Source of the DNA: Clostridia bacterium | GTDB lineage: Bacteria > Bacillota > Clostridia > Christensenellales > CAG-138 | Length of the DNA stretch: 22,836 nt | Reading direction: 5' to 3' | NCBI GenBank assembly: GCA_016293975.1 | Contig: JAEDCW010000030.1 | Location: 1-22,836, forward strand | Shown: piece by piece, positions 7,138-13,617 of the stretch | Layout: the number at the start of each line of letters is the position of its first letter | Numbering within the stretch: position 1 is the stretch's first letter | The notes under the pieces: generated by a model | Told to the model about the DNA's origin: nothing | The model's input: only the letters and a program-made list of their open reading frames with translations | Databases searched by the model: none | Program-made: the position numbers and the translations under genes

Positions 7138-7554
7138 TTAGTCTTCCATGTGCAGGTCCTTCTTCAGGGCCGCTATACCCTCCTCGGGTGATGTACCCGG
7201 GCCGAATGAGCGGTCAAAGCCCATCGCCTTAAAGCGCTTTTCGACCTCGTTGAAGGGTTGCTTGCCTATTACGATATTGCCGCCAATATAAAGCAATATG
7301 CCTTTAAGGCCGGCTTCGTCACACTTTTCGCGCATTCCGCGACAGTCAAGTTCGCCCTGACCGTAGAGCGATGAAATGACTATTGCATCGGCATTAGACT
7401 CTATTGCGGCGGATATAAACTCTTCCTGCGAAACCATAACACCGAGGTTTATCACCTCGAAGCCTGCATCGGTGAAAGCGTGGTAGAGAATCTTATTACC
7501 CACAGCGTGTACGTCCGCACCTATGACGCCAATAACCAGTGTCTTTTTCTCCAT
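7138..7554 (-). CDS. glmS: Glutamate mutase sigma subunit, B12-binding
   Basis: Sigma (MutS) subunit of glutamate mutase, 138 residues, a Rossmann-like cobalamin-binding protein. This is not the mismatch-repair MutS or glucosamine synthase. The 'base-off/His-on' motif DxHxxG is visible as D14, H16 and G19 in GADVHAVGNKI, at the same numbers as in the Clostridium enzymes. H16 replaces dimethylbenzimidazole as the lower cobalt ligand. The later segment ISSLYGQG and the GGN...PFGPGTSPEEG-like tail complete the nucleotide-loop pocket. The ATG is preceded by AGAGG. It is the first gene of the glm operon, with a clear promoter 46 bases upstream. The leader is about 40 bases, too short for a cobalamin riboswitch, so control is more likely by the nearby GntR protein. 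Confidence 0.97.
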   Translation of the reverse strand: MEKKTLVIGVIGADVHAVGNKILYHAFTDAGFEVINLGVMVSQEEFISAAIESNADAIVISSLYGQGELDCRGMREKCDEAGLKGILLYIGGNIVIGKQPFNEVEKRFKAMGFDRSFGPGTSPEEGIAALKKDLHMED

Positions 7555-7599
7555 TACTTACCTCTTCGAAATTTTAAGAATGGTGTGTTCTACTTCAAT

Positions 7600-7628
7600 A
7601 TTTTACATTGATATAGTACATATGTCAA
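7600..7628 (-). promoter_or_regulatory. Promoter of the glmS-glmL-glmE-mal operon
   Basis: On the minus strand there is a perfect -35 TTGACA (7623-7628), a 17-bp spacer and -10 TAAAAT (7600-7605). The predicted start lies about 39 bases before the glmS ATG. The -35 and spacer are covered by the dyad listed separately. Confidence 0.88.
7608..7628. promoter_or_regulatory. Imperfect 21-bp dyad, possible GntR operator
   Basis: The pattern TTGA-y-ATA-N5-TAT-r-TCAA has seven of eight paired positions matching in each arm around a five-base centre. It covers the -35 box and most of the spacer of the glmS promoter, so a bound protein would block RNA polymerase. The gene for a GntR-family regulator ends less than 100 bases away. 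That it is the operator of this regulator is inference. Confidence 0.5.
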
Positions 7629-7680
7629 TCATAATAAGTGCGAATTAAAGTATATAATGCGGATTTACTGGGTTTTATCG

Positions 7681-7706
7681 CATAAGAAAAGCCATCGAAA
7701 GATGGC
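7681..7706 (-). terminator. Terminator after gntR
   Basis: The 6-bp stem GCCATC/GATGGC with loop TTTC is followed on the minus strand by TTTTCTTAT. It lies 8 bases after the gntR stop and before the glmS promoter, so it separates the two operons. The imperfect T tract would allow some read-through into glmS. Confidence 0.75.
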
Positions 7707-7714
7707 AGTAACGT

Positions 7715-8698
7715 TTAACCCTTATGTGTCAGCCGGCAGGTCTGTCTAACTGCATTGACAGCTTCCTCTAAATACATGAACGAGCCTCTGTCGGCATGTG
7801 CCGAAAACTCGATTCTTTTCGTTTCGGGGGGAAGTGAATCGATGAATTCTACTGTTCCCTCCGGCAGAAGAGTCCTGTAACTCTGTGGCACTATCACGAC
7901 ATCGGGTATGTATGAGCGGTCTATATCGCGGGAGGTGTCCGTGCAGTGTGTAGTGTATGCGACTTCGGGCACGGTCTCGCGCAGACAATCCTGCATCATG
8001 TGCAGGAAGTCGCCACATTTGGTTATGAGAATAACCCGCTCGTCGCGGCTTAACTTTGCAATGTTGCAGAGCGTTTCCGTAGAAGGGGAAATGCATATGC
8101 GTATGGTGTTGGCAACATTCAGACATTGCATGGTCGTAGCCACCGAGGAGCCTATGCAGACAACGGCGATGTCGGCACTCTCACATATCCTCAAAGAAGC
8201 CGTTGTCATTGCGTAGAAGCAATACTGGTGAACATCTACGTCGCCTAGCTCGTACAACTGACGTGTAATAGGCTCGACTATCTCGTCACAGTCGCAAAGA
8301 AGCGCTATCTGAAGCGCGCTTTCCCTGTATATGCGCTCACGGAGCTTCAGTTCAATGAATATGGACATCTCGTTAGGGGAAAATGAAAGTTCTTCAAGCG
8401 TATCGAGAAGCCTATCTATGGCACACATCGCGCGTTCTTTCCTGCTGTCACTGCTCTCTCTGCGATAGCAGACATACGTGCCCTTGCCCTGTTTAAGCTC
8501 GATATAGCCCCGCTTCTCGAGCTCCTCATACGCCTTTGATATTGTTCCTGTGGCAAGGTCAAGCTGCTTTGCAAGCTGTCTCACTGTAGGGAGCTTTGTG
8601 TTGTACGCCAAACGACCGGCCTCTACCTGGGCGATAACAAAGTCGACAATCTGTATGTATATGGGGGATTTTGAGTTCGGGTCAATGGTAATCCGCAT
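7715..8698 (-). CDS. GntR-family regulator with unassigned C-terminal domain
   Basis: A 327-residue transcription factor. Residues about 10-77 form a GntR winged helix of YtrA-like type: an N-terminal SPIYIQI..., recognition helix region LPTVRQLAKQLDLATGTISKAYEELEKRGYI, and wing GKGTYV. The remaining 250 residues are too long for a YtrA tail, lack the PLP-enzyme features of MocR proteins, and look like an alternating alpha/beta sensor domain I cannot name. Its ATG shares one base with the stop of the hydro-lyase beta gene (TAATG) and has GGAGG just upstream, so it is translationally coupled to the operon it probably controls. The likely effector is a pathway intermediate such as glutamate, mesaconate or citramalate, but the sequence does not show which. 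It ends before a terminator and the dyad over the glmS promoter. Confidence 0.85.
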   Translation of the reverse strand: MRITIDPNSKSPIYIQIVDFVIAQVEAGRLAYNTKLPTVRQLAKQLDLATGTISKAYEELEKRGYIELKQGKGTYVCYRRESSDSRKERAMCAIDRLLDTLEELSFSPNEMSIFIELKLRERIYRESALQIALLCDCDEIVEPITRQLYELGDVDVHQYCFYAMTTASLRICESADIAVVCIGSSVATTMQCLNVANTIRICISPSTETLCNIAKLSRDERVILITKCGDFLHMMQDCLRETVPEVAYTTHCTDTSRDIDRSYIPDVVIVPQSYRTLLPEGTVEFIDSLPPETKRIEFSAHADRGSFMYLEEAVNAVRQTCRLTHKG

Positions 8699-9273
8699 TA
8701 TTCCTCCACATCGTCAGATTTTCTCATATTCAGATAATCGCTCCTGCCGCTTTCGTAAAGATTGTTGCCGTAGCAGTCTATTACAACTATTGCGGGCAGG
8801 TTCTCTACGTTAAGCTTTCTGATTGCTTCGGCGCCGAGGTCCTCGTATGCGACGATCTCCGCCTTCTTTACACACTGCGAAAGCAATGCGCCCGCTCCGC
8901 CTATTGCCGCAAAGTATACGGCCTTGTGTGCCTTCATAGCCTCGATGACATTATTGTCGCGCTTGCCTTTACCTATCATTCCCGTTTCGCCCAACTCTAT
9001 GAGCGTGGGAGAGTAGACATCCATCCTGTAGCTCGTAGTAGGACCGGCCGAACCTATAGCCATTCCGGGCTTTGCAGGCGTAGGGCCAACGTAGTAGATT
9101 ATTGAGTCCTTTATATCAAAGGGCAGCGGTTTGCCTTGGCGGGCAAGCTCAACCAGTCTTTTGTGCGCCGCATCGCGAGCGGTGTAAATCTCGCCTGAAA
9201 TAAGCACCGTGTCTCCCGCATGACAGGCTTGTACGGTATTCTTGTTAAGAGGGGTAGTTATTTTATGTTCCAT
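8698..9273 (-). CDS. Class I fumarase-type hydro-lyase beta subunit, probable mesaconase
   Basis: Beta subunit, 191 residues, of a two-subunit class I (iron-sulfur) fumarase/tartrate dehydratase-like hydro-lyase. It corresponds to the C-terminal domain of single-chain class I fumarases. Family motifs are visible: TARDAAHKR at 31-39, the GPTTSYRMD substrate loop at 77-85 and GMIGKG at 98-103. With neighbours for methylaspartate breakdown on both sides, hydration of mesaconate to (S)-citramalate is the most likely reaction. Class I fumarases are known to accept mesaconate, so sequence alone cannot exclude a fumarase role. It starts 15 bases after the alpha subunit gene with GGAGG upstream, and its stop overlaps the gntR start by one base. 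Confidence 0.88.
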   Translation of the reverse strand: MEHKITTPLNKNTVQACHAGDTVLISGEIYTARDAAHKRLVELARQGKPLPFDIKDSIIYYVGPTPAKPGMAIGSAGPTTSYRMDVYSPTLIELGETGMIGKGKRDNNVIEAMKAHKAVYFAAIGGAGALLSQCVKKAEIVAYEDLGAEAIRKLNVENLPAIVVIDCYGNNLYESGRSDYLNMRKSDDVEE

Positions 9274-9288
9274 TTGTGCCTCCTGCTG

Positions 9289-10134
9289 TTAAAGCGTAAC
9301 GCTCATGTGGCGCGTGACGTGACAGTTTATGTTTACAGCTACAGGAAGTCCTGCAATGTGCGTCGGCATGGTCTCTATGTTAACCGCGAGCGCCGTTGTC
9401 TTTCCGCCAAGTCCTTGGGGACCTATGCCGAGGCGGTTTATCTCTTTCTTCAGCGTTTCCTCAAGTTCCGCATAGTACGGGTACGGACTCCTTTGTGTCA
9501 GGTCCCTTATAAGTGCCTTCTTTGCAAGCAATGCACACTTGTCGAATGTACCACCTATGCCAACGCCTACGACGATGGGAGGGCAGGGGTTGGGTCCCGC
9601 TTCATCGACGGTCTTAAGCACGAAATCTATCACGCCATCGACGCCGTCGGAGGGTCTAAGCATCTTTATTTTACTCATGTTCTCGCTTCCAAAGCCCTTA
9701 GGTGCTACGGTTATCTTGCATTTGTCGCCTTCTACGATATCAAAGTAAATCATCGCAGGGGTATTGTCGCCTGTGTTCACCCTGTTGAGCGGGTCGCCAA
9801 CGACGGATTTTCTGAGGTAACCCTCTTTATAGCCCTGTCTTATGCCTTCATTTATAGCGTCTTCTATGTCGCCGTCGATATGGACATTGCGTCCGATCTC
9901 AATAAATACACACGCAACGCCCGTGTCCTGACAGATAGGTACTACGTTCTCGTCAGCTATGTTGTAGTTTTCGATTATTCGGTCGAGTATGTTCAGCGCT
10001 CCGGGCCAATCTTCAGCCTCCCTTGCGCACTCGATGCAGTGTTTGACGTCTCCCGGCAGATGACAGTTTGACTCGATACAGAGCCTTTTGATCGTTTCCG
10101 TTATTTCTTGAGCATGAATCGTTCTTATGTTCAT
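9289..10134 (-). CDS. Class I fumarase-type hydro-lyase alpha subunit, probable mesaconase
   Basis: Alpha subunit, 281 residues, carrying the oxygen-labile [4Fe-4S] cluster of the class I hydro-lyase. The three cluster cysteines of this family are visible as C68 (PICQDTG), C184 (PNPCPP) and C271 (INCHVTRH). The fourth iron is open to substrate and acts as Lewis acid. The GVGIGGTFDK loop and the GPQGLGGKTTAL motif are also typical. It is encoded with the beta subunit between citramalate-lyase-like genes and a regulator, which points to mesaconate hydration as the physiological reaction. The start ATG has GGAGG four bases upstream and follows citF by 16 bases. Confidence 0.9.
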   Translation of the reverse strand: MNIRTIHAQEITETIKRLCIESNCHLPGDVKHCIECAREAEDWPGALNILDRIIENYNIADENVVPICQDTGVACVFIEIGRNVHIDGDIEDAINEGIRQGYKEGYLRKSVVGDPLNRVNTGDNTPAMIYFDIVEGDKCKITVAPKGFGSENMSKIKMLRPSDGVDGVIDFVLKTVDEAGPNPCPPIVVGVGIGGTFDKCALLAKKALIRDLTQRSPYPYYAELEETLKKEINRLGIGPQGLGGKTTALAVNIETMPTHIAGLPVAVNINCHVTRHMSVTL

Positions 10135-10150
10135 ATGACCTCCGAATCCG

Positions 10151-11551
10151 TCAGTTGACGTTGTTGATTGTGTGCAGCAGTGTGCCGTCGCGGTAGATTA
10201 CTTTTGCAATCTCCTTGTTACCGTGAACGGGCTTTGCAGGTATACCTGTGAGAGCTTCGGCGAATTCCTTGAGCTGTCTTATATCGACCACGTTTAGTCC
10301 TGCACTGCGCAGGCGATAGGTAAGCTCTGTGTTTGCCGGGTTAACGGCGATGCCTTTCTGGGTGACGAGCACATCAATAGAGCTGCCAGGTGTGGATATG
10401 CACTGCACCTTGTCCGTTATGATGGGGAGTCTTGCACGGGTAAGGGGTGCGATTATCATTGAGAGCTTTGCCCCCGCGGCGGTGTCGCTGTGACCGCCAG
10501 AGCCGCCGATAATATAGCCGTTTGAATCGGTATGCACGTTTACATTAAAGTCGCAGTCGATTTCGGTTGCGCCGAGTATTACCACGTCAAGACTGTCGAC
10601 TGCGGAGCTCTTTGCCCAAGGTGAGGCATAACGTGAAGCGGAGATTTCTTGATGTTTCGGGTTGTGTCTTATGGATTCTACGGCCTTCAAGTCGAAGCAC
10701 TGTACGTCGAGCAGGGACTCGAAACAGCCCGCTTCGAGCATATCGACGAGGAAGCCCGTTATTCCGCCGAGACCGAAGCTTCCGCGGATTTTCTTTTCGA
10801 GCATGAGGTCCATCAAGTATTTTGCCGCCGCGAGAGATGCGCCGCCCGCACCGGTCTGGAACGAGAAACCGTCCTTCAATAAGCCGGATGCGTTTATCAC
10901 ATCGACCGCCTGCATAGCCATAGCAAGACCTACCGGGTCACGGGTAATCTTGGTCGTGCCCGATACTATTCCGGCAGGGTTGCCTATGGAGTCGACCTTT
11001 ACGACGCTGTCCACGTACTGTTCCGTAATAGACGGCTCCGACAGCGGATAGTCGAACATCTCGTCAGTAATGACTACGACAAATCTCGCGTTCATCGCAT
11101 CGGGTATCGCATAGCCGAGCGAACCGCAAGCGGATTTGCCGCGATTACCGGTGCAGTTGCCCATGCAGTCGGCGGCAGGAGCCGCTATGAAAGCAACGTC
11201 TATAGGGGTTATGCCAAGCTCGATATCCCTCGGACGGCCGCCGTGTGTTCTGAATTCAACGGGAGTATCCATGCCGCCCTCTGAGATAAAGCGTCCAAGT
11301 TCTGCAGACATATAGTCTGTGAGAAGCTTTGTGACGACTCCGTTTCTGATATGCTCTTTTAATGGTGAGTGTACGTTAAACAGTGAGCTGGCATTTACGG
11401 TAAGATTGCGTATTCCGAGCGCGGCTATTTCGTCCATCACCATGTTCAACACATAGTCGCCGTTTCTGAGGTGATGGTGGAAAGACACGGTCATGCCGTC
11501 GGTCAGACCGCTTGCAAGTATGGCTTCTTTGAGAGTTGTAAGCTTATTCAT
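10151..11551 (-). CDS. citF: Citrate/citramalate lyase alpha subunit (CoA/ACP transferase)
   Basis: Alpha subunit of the citrate-lyase family, 466 residues. In citrate and citramalate lyases this subunit moves the acyl carrier between acetate and the substrate. The protein follows CitF from SGLTDGMTVSFHHH to its C-terminus: SHGGRP-like loop, KSACGSLGYA, GFSFQTGAGGASLA, GGSGGHSDTA and STPGSSIDVLVT. Compared with the usual length near 510 it lacks roughly the first 45-55 residues; no upstream in-frame extension is possible because citE occupies that DNA in another frame. The context (mesaconase and methylaspartate genes) makes citramalate the likely substrate, giving acetate and citramalyl thioester. 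It overlaps the 3' end of citE by 8 bases, with GGAG upstream of its ATG. No gamma subunit gene is present nearby. Confidence 0.87.
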   Translation of the reverse strand: MNKLTTLKEAILASGLTDGMTVSFHHHLRNGDYVLNMVMDEIAALGIRNLTVNASSLFNVHSPLKEHIRNGVVTKLLTDYMSAELGRFISEGGMDTPVEFRTHGGRPRDIELGITPIDVAFIAAPAADCMGNCTGNRGKSACGSLGYAIPDAMNARFVVVITDEMFDYPLSEPSITEQYVDSVVKVDSIGNPAGIVSGTTKITRDPVGLAMAMQAVDVINASGLLKDGFSFQTGAGGASLAAAKYLMDLMLEKKIRGSFGLGGITGFLVDMLEAGCFESLLDVQCFDLKAVESIRHNPKHQEISASRYASPWAKSSAVDSLDVVILGATEIDCDFNVNVHTDSNGYIIGGSGGHSDTAAGAKLSMIIAPLTRARLPIITDKVQCISTPGSSIDVLVTQKGIAVNPANTELTYRLRSAGLNVVDIRQLKEFAEALTGIPAKPVHGNKEIAKVIYRDGTLLHTINNVN

Positions 11552-12428
11552 TGATATGCGCTCCTTCCATGCCGAGCTGTGCGGCTATCTCGAGTGTCTG
11601 CTTGGCACGTTCAACTATGGGTGCGTCAATCATCTTGCCGTTAAGCGATATCGCCCCGCGCCCCTGTGCCTTCGCTTCTTCTATTGCTTCAAGTACAAGA
11701 TTTGCGTATGCGACCTCGGCTGCAGTCGGACTGAATACCGTGTTGATTACGCGAACATGTCTGGGGGATATGGAAGCCTTGCCGGAGAAGCCGAGACTCT
11801 TTGCATAGCGCGCGTCGACCTCGATGCCCTCGTCATCATGTACGTCTGTAAAGGGCGTGTCGAAACAGTCGACACCTGCGGCTCGTGCGGCACACACTAT
11901 CCTCGTGCGCGCATATTCTATCTCGTGGCCTTCCTTTGTGCGCTTACAGCGCAGGTCAGCCGTGAGATCCTCACCGCCTAGGAAAAGCGCCTCGACCCTC
12001 TTTGATGCCGTTGCAATCTCAAACGCATTCTCTACGCCCAGAGCGGTTTCGATGAGCGGTATGAGCTTTATTGTGCCGTTTGTTATGTCGTGCTTTTCCT
12101 CAACCTCGGAAATATAAGAGTCGACCTCGTGGACAACGCTTGCCGAGCTGACTTTTGTGGGCATTATATAGTTGGGATATGTAGGTACAATGGCGTCTAT
12201 GTCGGCGCGCCAGAAGTCGGTGTCTATTGAGTTGATGCGTACAACGATCTCACAGCCAACGAAACCCATCTGCATTATCGCATTCCTTACCAGAAAGCGA
12301 GCTGCGTCCTTTTGGTCGGGGGAAACCGCGTCCTCAAGGTCCAGTATTATGCAGTCAGCTCCGAGCGCATCGCCGTTAATTATAATATTAGGCGTATTAC
12401 CGGGTAAAAACAGCATGGAACGTCTCAT
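11544..12428 (-). CDS. citE: Citrate/citramalate lyase beta subunit (CitE-like)
   Basis: Beta (lyase) subunit of the CitE/HpcH aldolase-like family, 294 residues, a TIM barrel that cleaves the citramalyl (or citryl) thioester to pyruvate (or oxaloacetate) and acetyl thioester. The start RRSMLFLPG, DLEDAV (30-35), R64 (VRIN), the Mg2+-binding E127 (PLIET) and the GGEDL site (151-155) are all in place. A late segment reads KASISPRHV, where many CitE proteins have GK-x-IHP/NPRQ. It is the first gene of the operon, with AGGAG nine bases before the ATG and a strong promoter about 85 bases upstream. Stand-alone CitE-like proteins often act on free CoA esters, which is relevant because no acyl-carrier subunit is encoded here. 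Confidence 0.9.
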   Translation of the reverse strand: MRRSMLFLPGNTPNIIINGDALGADCIILDLEDAVSPDQKDAARFLVRNAIMQMGFVGCEIVVRINSIDTDFWRADIDAIVPTYPNYIMPTKVSSASVVHEVDSYISEVEEKHDITNGTIKLIPLIETALGVENAFEIATASKRVEALFLGGEDLTADLRCKRTKEGHEIEYARTRIVCAARAAGVDCFDTPFTDVHDDEGIEVDARYAKSLGFSGKASISPRHVRVINTVFSPTAAEVAYANLVLEAIEEAKAQGRGAISLNGKMIDAPIVERAKQTLEIAAQLGMEGAHINE

Positions 12429-12510
12429 TATCGAATACTCCTGTAATCTGTATTTACACGTCTTGTTATAAAACGTGCAGCGTCATTGTTATAGATCAAT
12501 ATTACTTTTA

Positions 12511-12539
12511 ATTATATACCCACATTGATGACGTTTCAA
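12511..12539 (-). promoter_or_regulatory. Promoter of the citE-citF-hydro-lyase-gntR operon
   Basis: Minus strand: -35 TTGAAA (12534-12539), 17-bp spacer and a perfect -10 TATAAT (12511-12516). ATTGAT (12524-12529) and ATCAAT (12495-12500) form an inverted pair around the -10. A longer pair, CGTCAT (12481-12486) and ATGACG (12528-12533), brackets the same region. These may be operator half-sites. Confidence 0.85.
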
Positions 12540-12551
12540 GATATAAGCCCG

Positions 12552-12580
12552 TATACAACGGTGTTCAGATGCTTTATAAT
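12552..12580 (+). promoter_or_regulatory. Promoter of the P-loop/SAD-like gene
   Basis: TATACA (12552-12557), a 17-bp spacer and a perfect -10 TATAAT (12575-12580) lie 30 bases before the ATG at 12610. It faces away from the citE promoter; the two -35 boxes are 12 bases apart, so shared control is possible. Confidence 0.7.
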
Positions 12581-12609
12581 GTTGGCATCAGAATTAAAGG
12601 AGGAAGCAT

Positions 12610-13548
12610 ATGTCATATTCAGGCAGAATGCAGAACAGCCATTACTATACTGTTTTTTTTGCTCCGAGAGGACGTGACAGGATATATGACCTCGGTATGC
12701 AGCTTGCCCAGATGTACCTCAGTCCGTATGACAAGCTCATAGGAATAATCGGAGACTCCGGTTCGGGCAAAAGCATGCTTATTAAAGGCATGTTCCCCGG
12801 TCTTGAGTTGACAAACGACGACAACGGCGTGAATATTCGCCCGTTGCCACTTCTCGACCAGGCAGACGACGGATTCTTCACTGCACATACGTACCACATC
12901 GACATAAGATTTGAGCTCGCGTTTACCCAGATACACGCGCTGTCCGATGCGATACTCAATGCGGTCCAAAATGGGAAGAGGGTGATAGTCGAACACTTCG
13001 ACATGATTTATCCGTACATGAAGGTCAACGCAAACCTGCTTATAGGCATAGGCGAGGAAGTAATAATCACACGTCCCACCGTGTTCGGACCAAAGCCGCA
13101 GGAGATTTACAATATCGTATCCAAGTCCGTAAAATACAGACGTATGGCGCATTCGGCTGAAGACCTTTGTGAGTTTTTTCTCGAAAGGCCCGATCTGCAG
13201 AGGTGCAGGCATGGCGATGTCAAGCACGGCTTTATGCTCAGCTTTGACGGGGAACACCCGAAGATCAATCTAAACGACCTTGAGACAAAGGTGAAGGAGA
13301 TTATTGAGCAGGATTTGCCCATTTCGTATGTTAACGAGGGCAATATAATGATAGGCAATACACTGCATCCCTGCACCGGTCCGCGCACACATGTCGCTTC
13401 CACGGGTTGTATCGAGAACTTCAGGCTTATTAAGAGGTTATATTACGACCCGATAAACAACAGGTATATGCTTGTGGGACTCGTGGGAACCGGAGCCGAC
13501 AGGGGAGACGACGATTCGGATATAAATGATATCACGATGGGTTGCTAA
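12610..13548 (+). CDS. P-loop protein with AlaRS second-additional-domain-like tail
   Basis: A 312-residue cytosolic protein of unknown function. A Walker A motif, GDSGSGKS at 48-55, is followed by MFPGLELTNDDNGV and RPLPLLDQ, and VIVEHFD at 125-131 could be the Walker B strand; together they suggest a kinase-like or GTPase-like P-loop fold. The C-terminal part, about 235-292, contains CTGPRTHVASTGCIENFRL (C255, H261, C267). This recalls the CGGTHVxxTGEIGxF metal-binding segment of the alanyl-tRNA synthetase second additional domain, but with five residues rather than three between Cys and His. I recall database proteins of this length named after that domain; the function remains unknown. 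AAAGGAGG precedes the ATG. It is divergent from the citramalate lyase operon and ends at a strong terminator. Confidence 0.75.
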   Translation: MSYSGRMQNSHYYTVFFAPRGRDRIYDLGMQLAQMYLSPYDKLIGIIGDSGSGKSMLIKGMFPGLELTNDDNGVNIRPLPLLDQADDGFFTAHTYHIDIRFELAFTQIHALSDAILNAVQNGKRVIVEHFDMIYPYMKVNANLLIGIGEEVIITRPTVFGPKPQEIYNIVSKSVKYRRMAHSAEDLCEFFLERPDLQRCRHGDVKHGFMLSFDGEHPKINLNDLETKVKEIIEQDLPISYVNEGNIMIGNTLHPCTGPRTHVASTGCIENFRLIKRLYYDPINNRYMLVGLVGTGADRGDDDSDINDITMGC

Positions 13549-13581
13549 AGTGCAGAGATACCAAAGCACAGAAATAATGAA

Positions 13582-13606
13582 GGCGTCGTAGAAACGACGC
13601 CTTTTT
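13582..13606 (+). terminator. Intrinsic terminator after the P-loop gene
   Basis: The 7-bp stem GGCGTCG/CGACGCC with a six-base loop is followed by TTTTT. It lies 34 bases after the stop codon. The convergent ttcA gene ends 12 bases further on and may use the same hairpin on the other strand, though its T tract is interrupted. Confidence 0.9.
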
Positions 13607-13617
13607 GCTATCTTTTA

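Noticed and set aside
7555..7600. Cobalamin riboswitch before glmS, expected for a B12-dependent enzyme
   Set aside because: The predicted leader is only about 40 bases and contains no B12-box-like sequence; far too short for a riboswitch.
9220..10071. Long plus-strand open frame opposite the hydro-lyase genes
   Set aside because: It is the antisense of two recognised subunit genes with all cluster cysteines. Its composition is skewed to Tyr, Val and Arg without recognisable domains.
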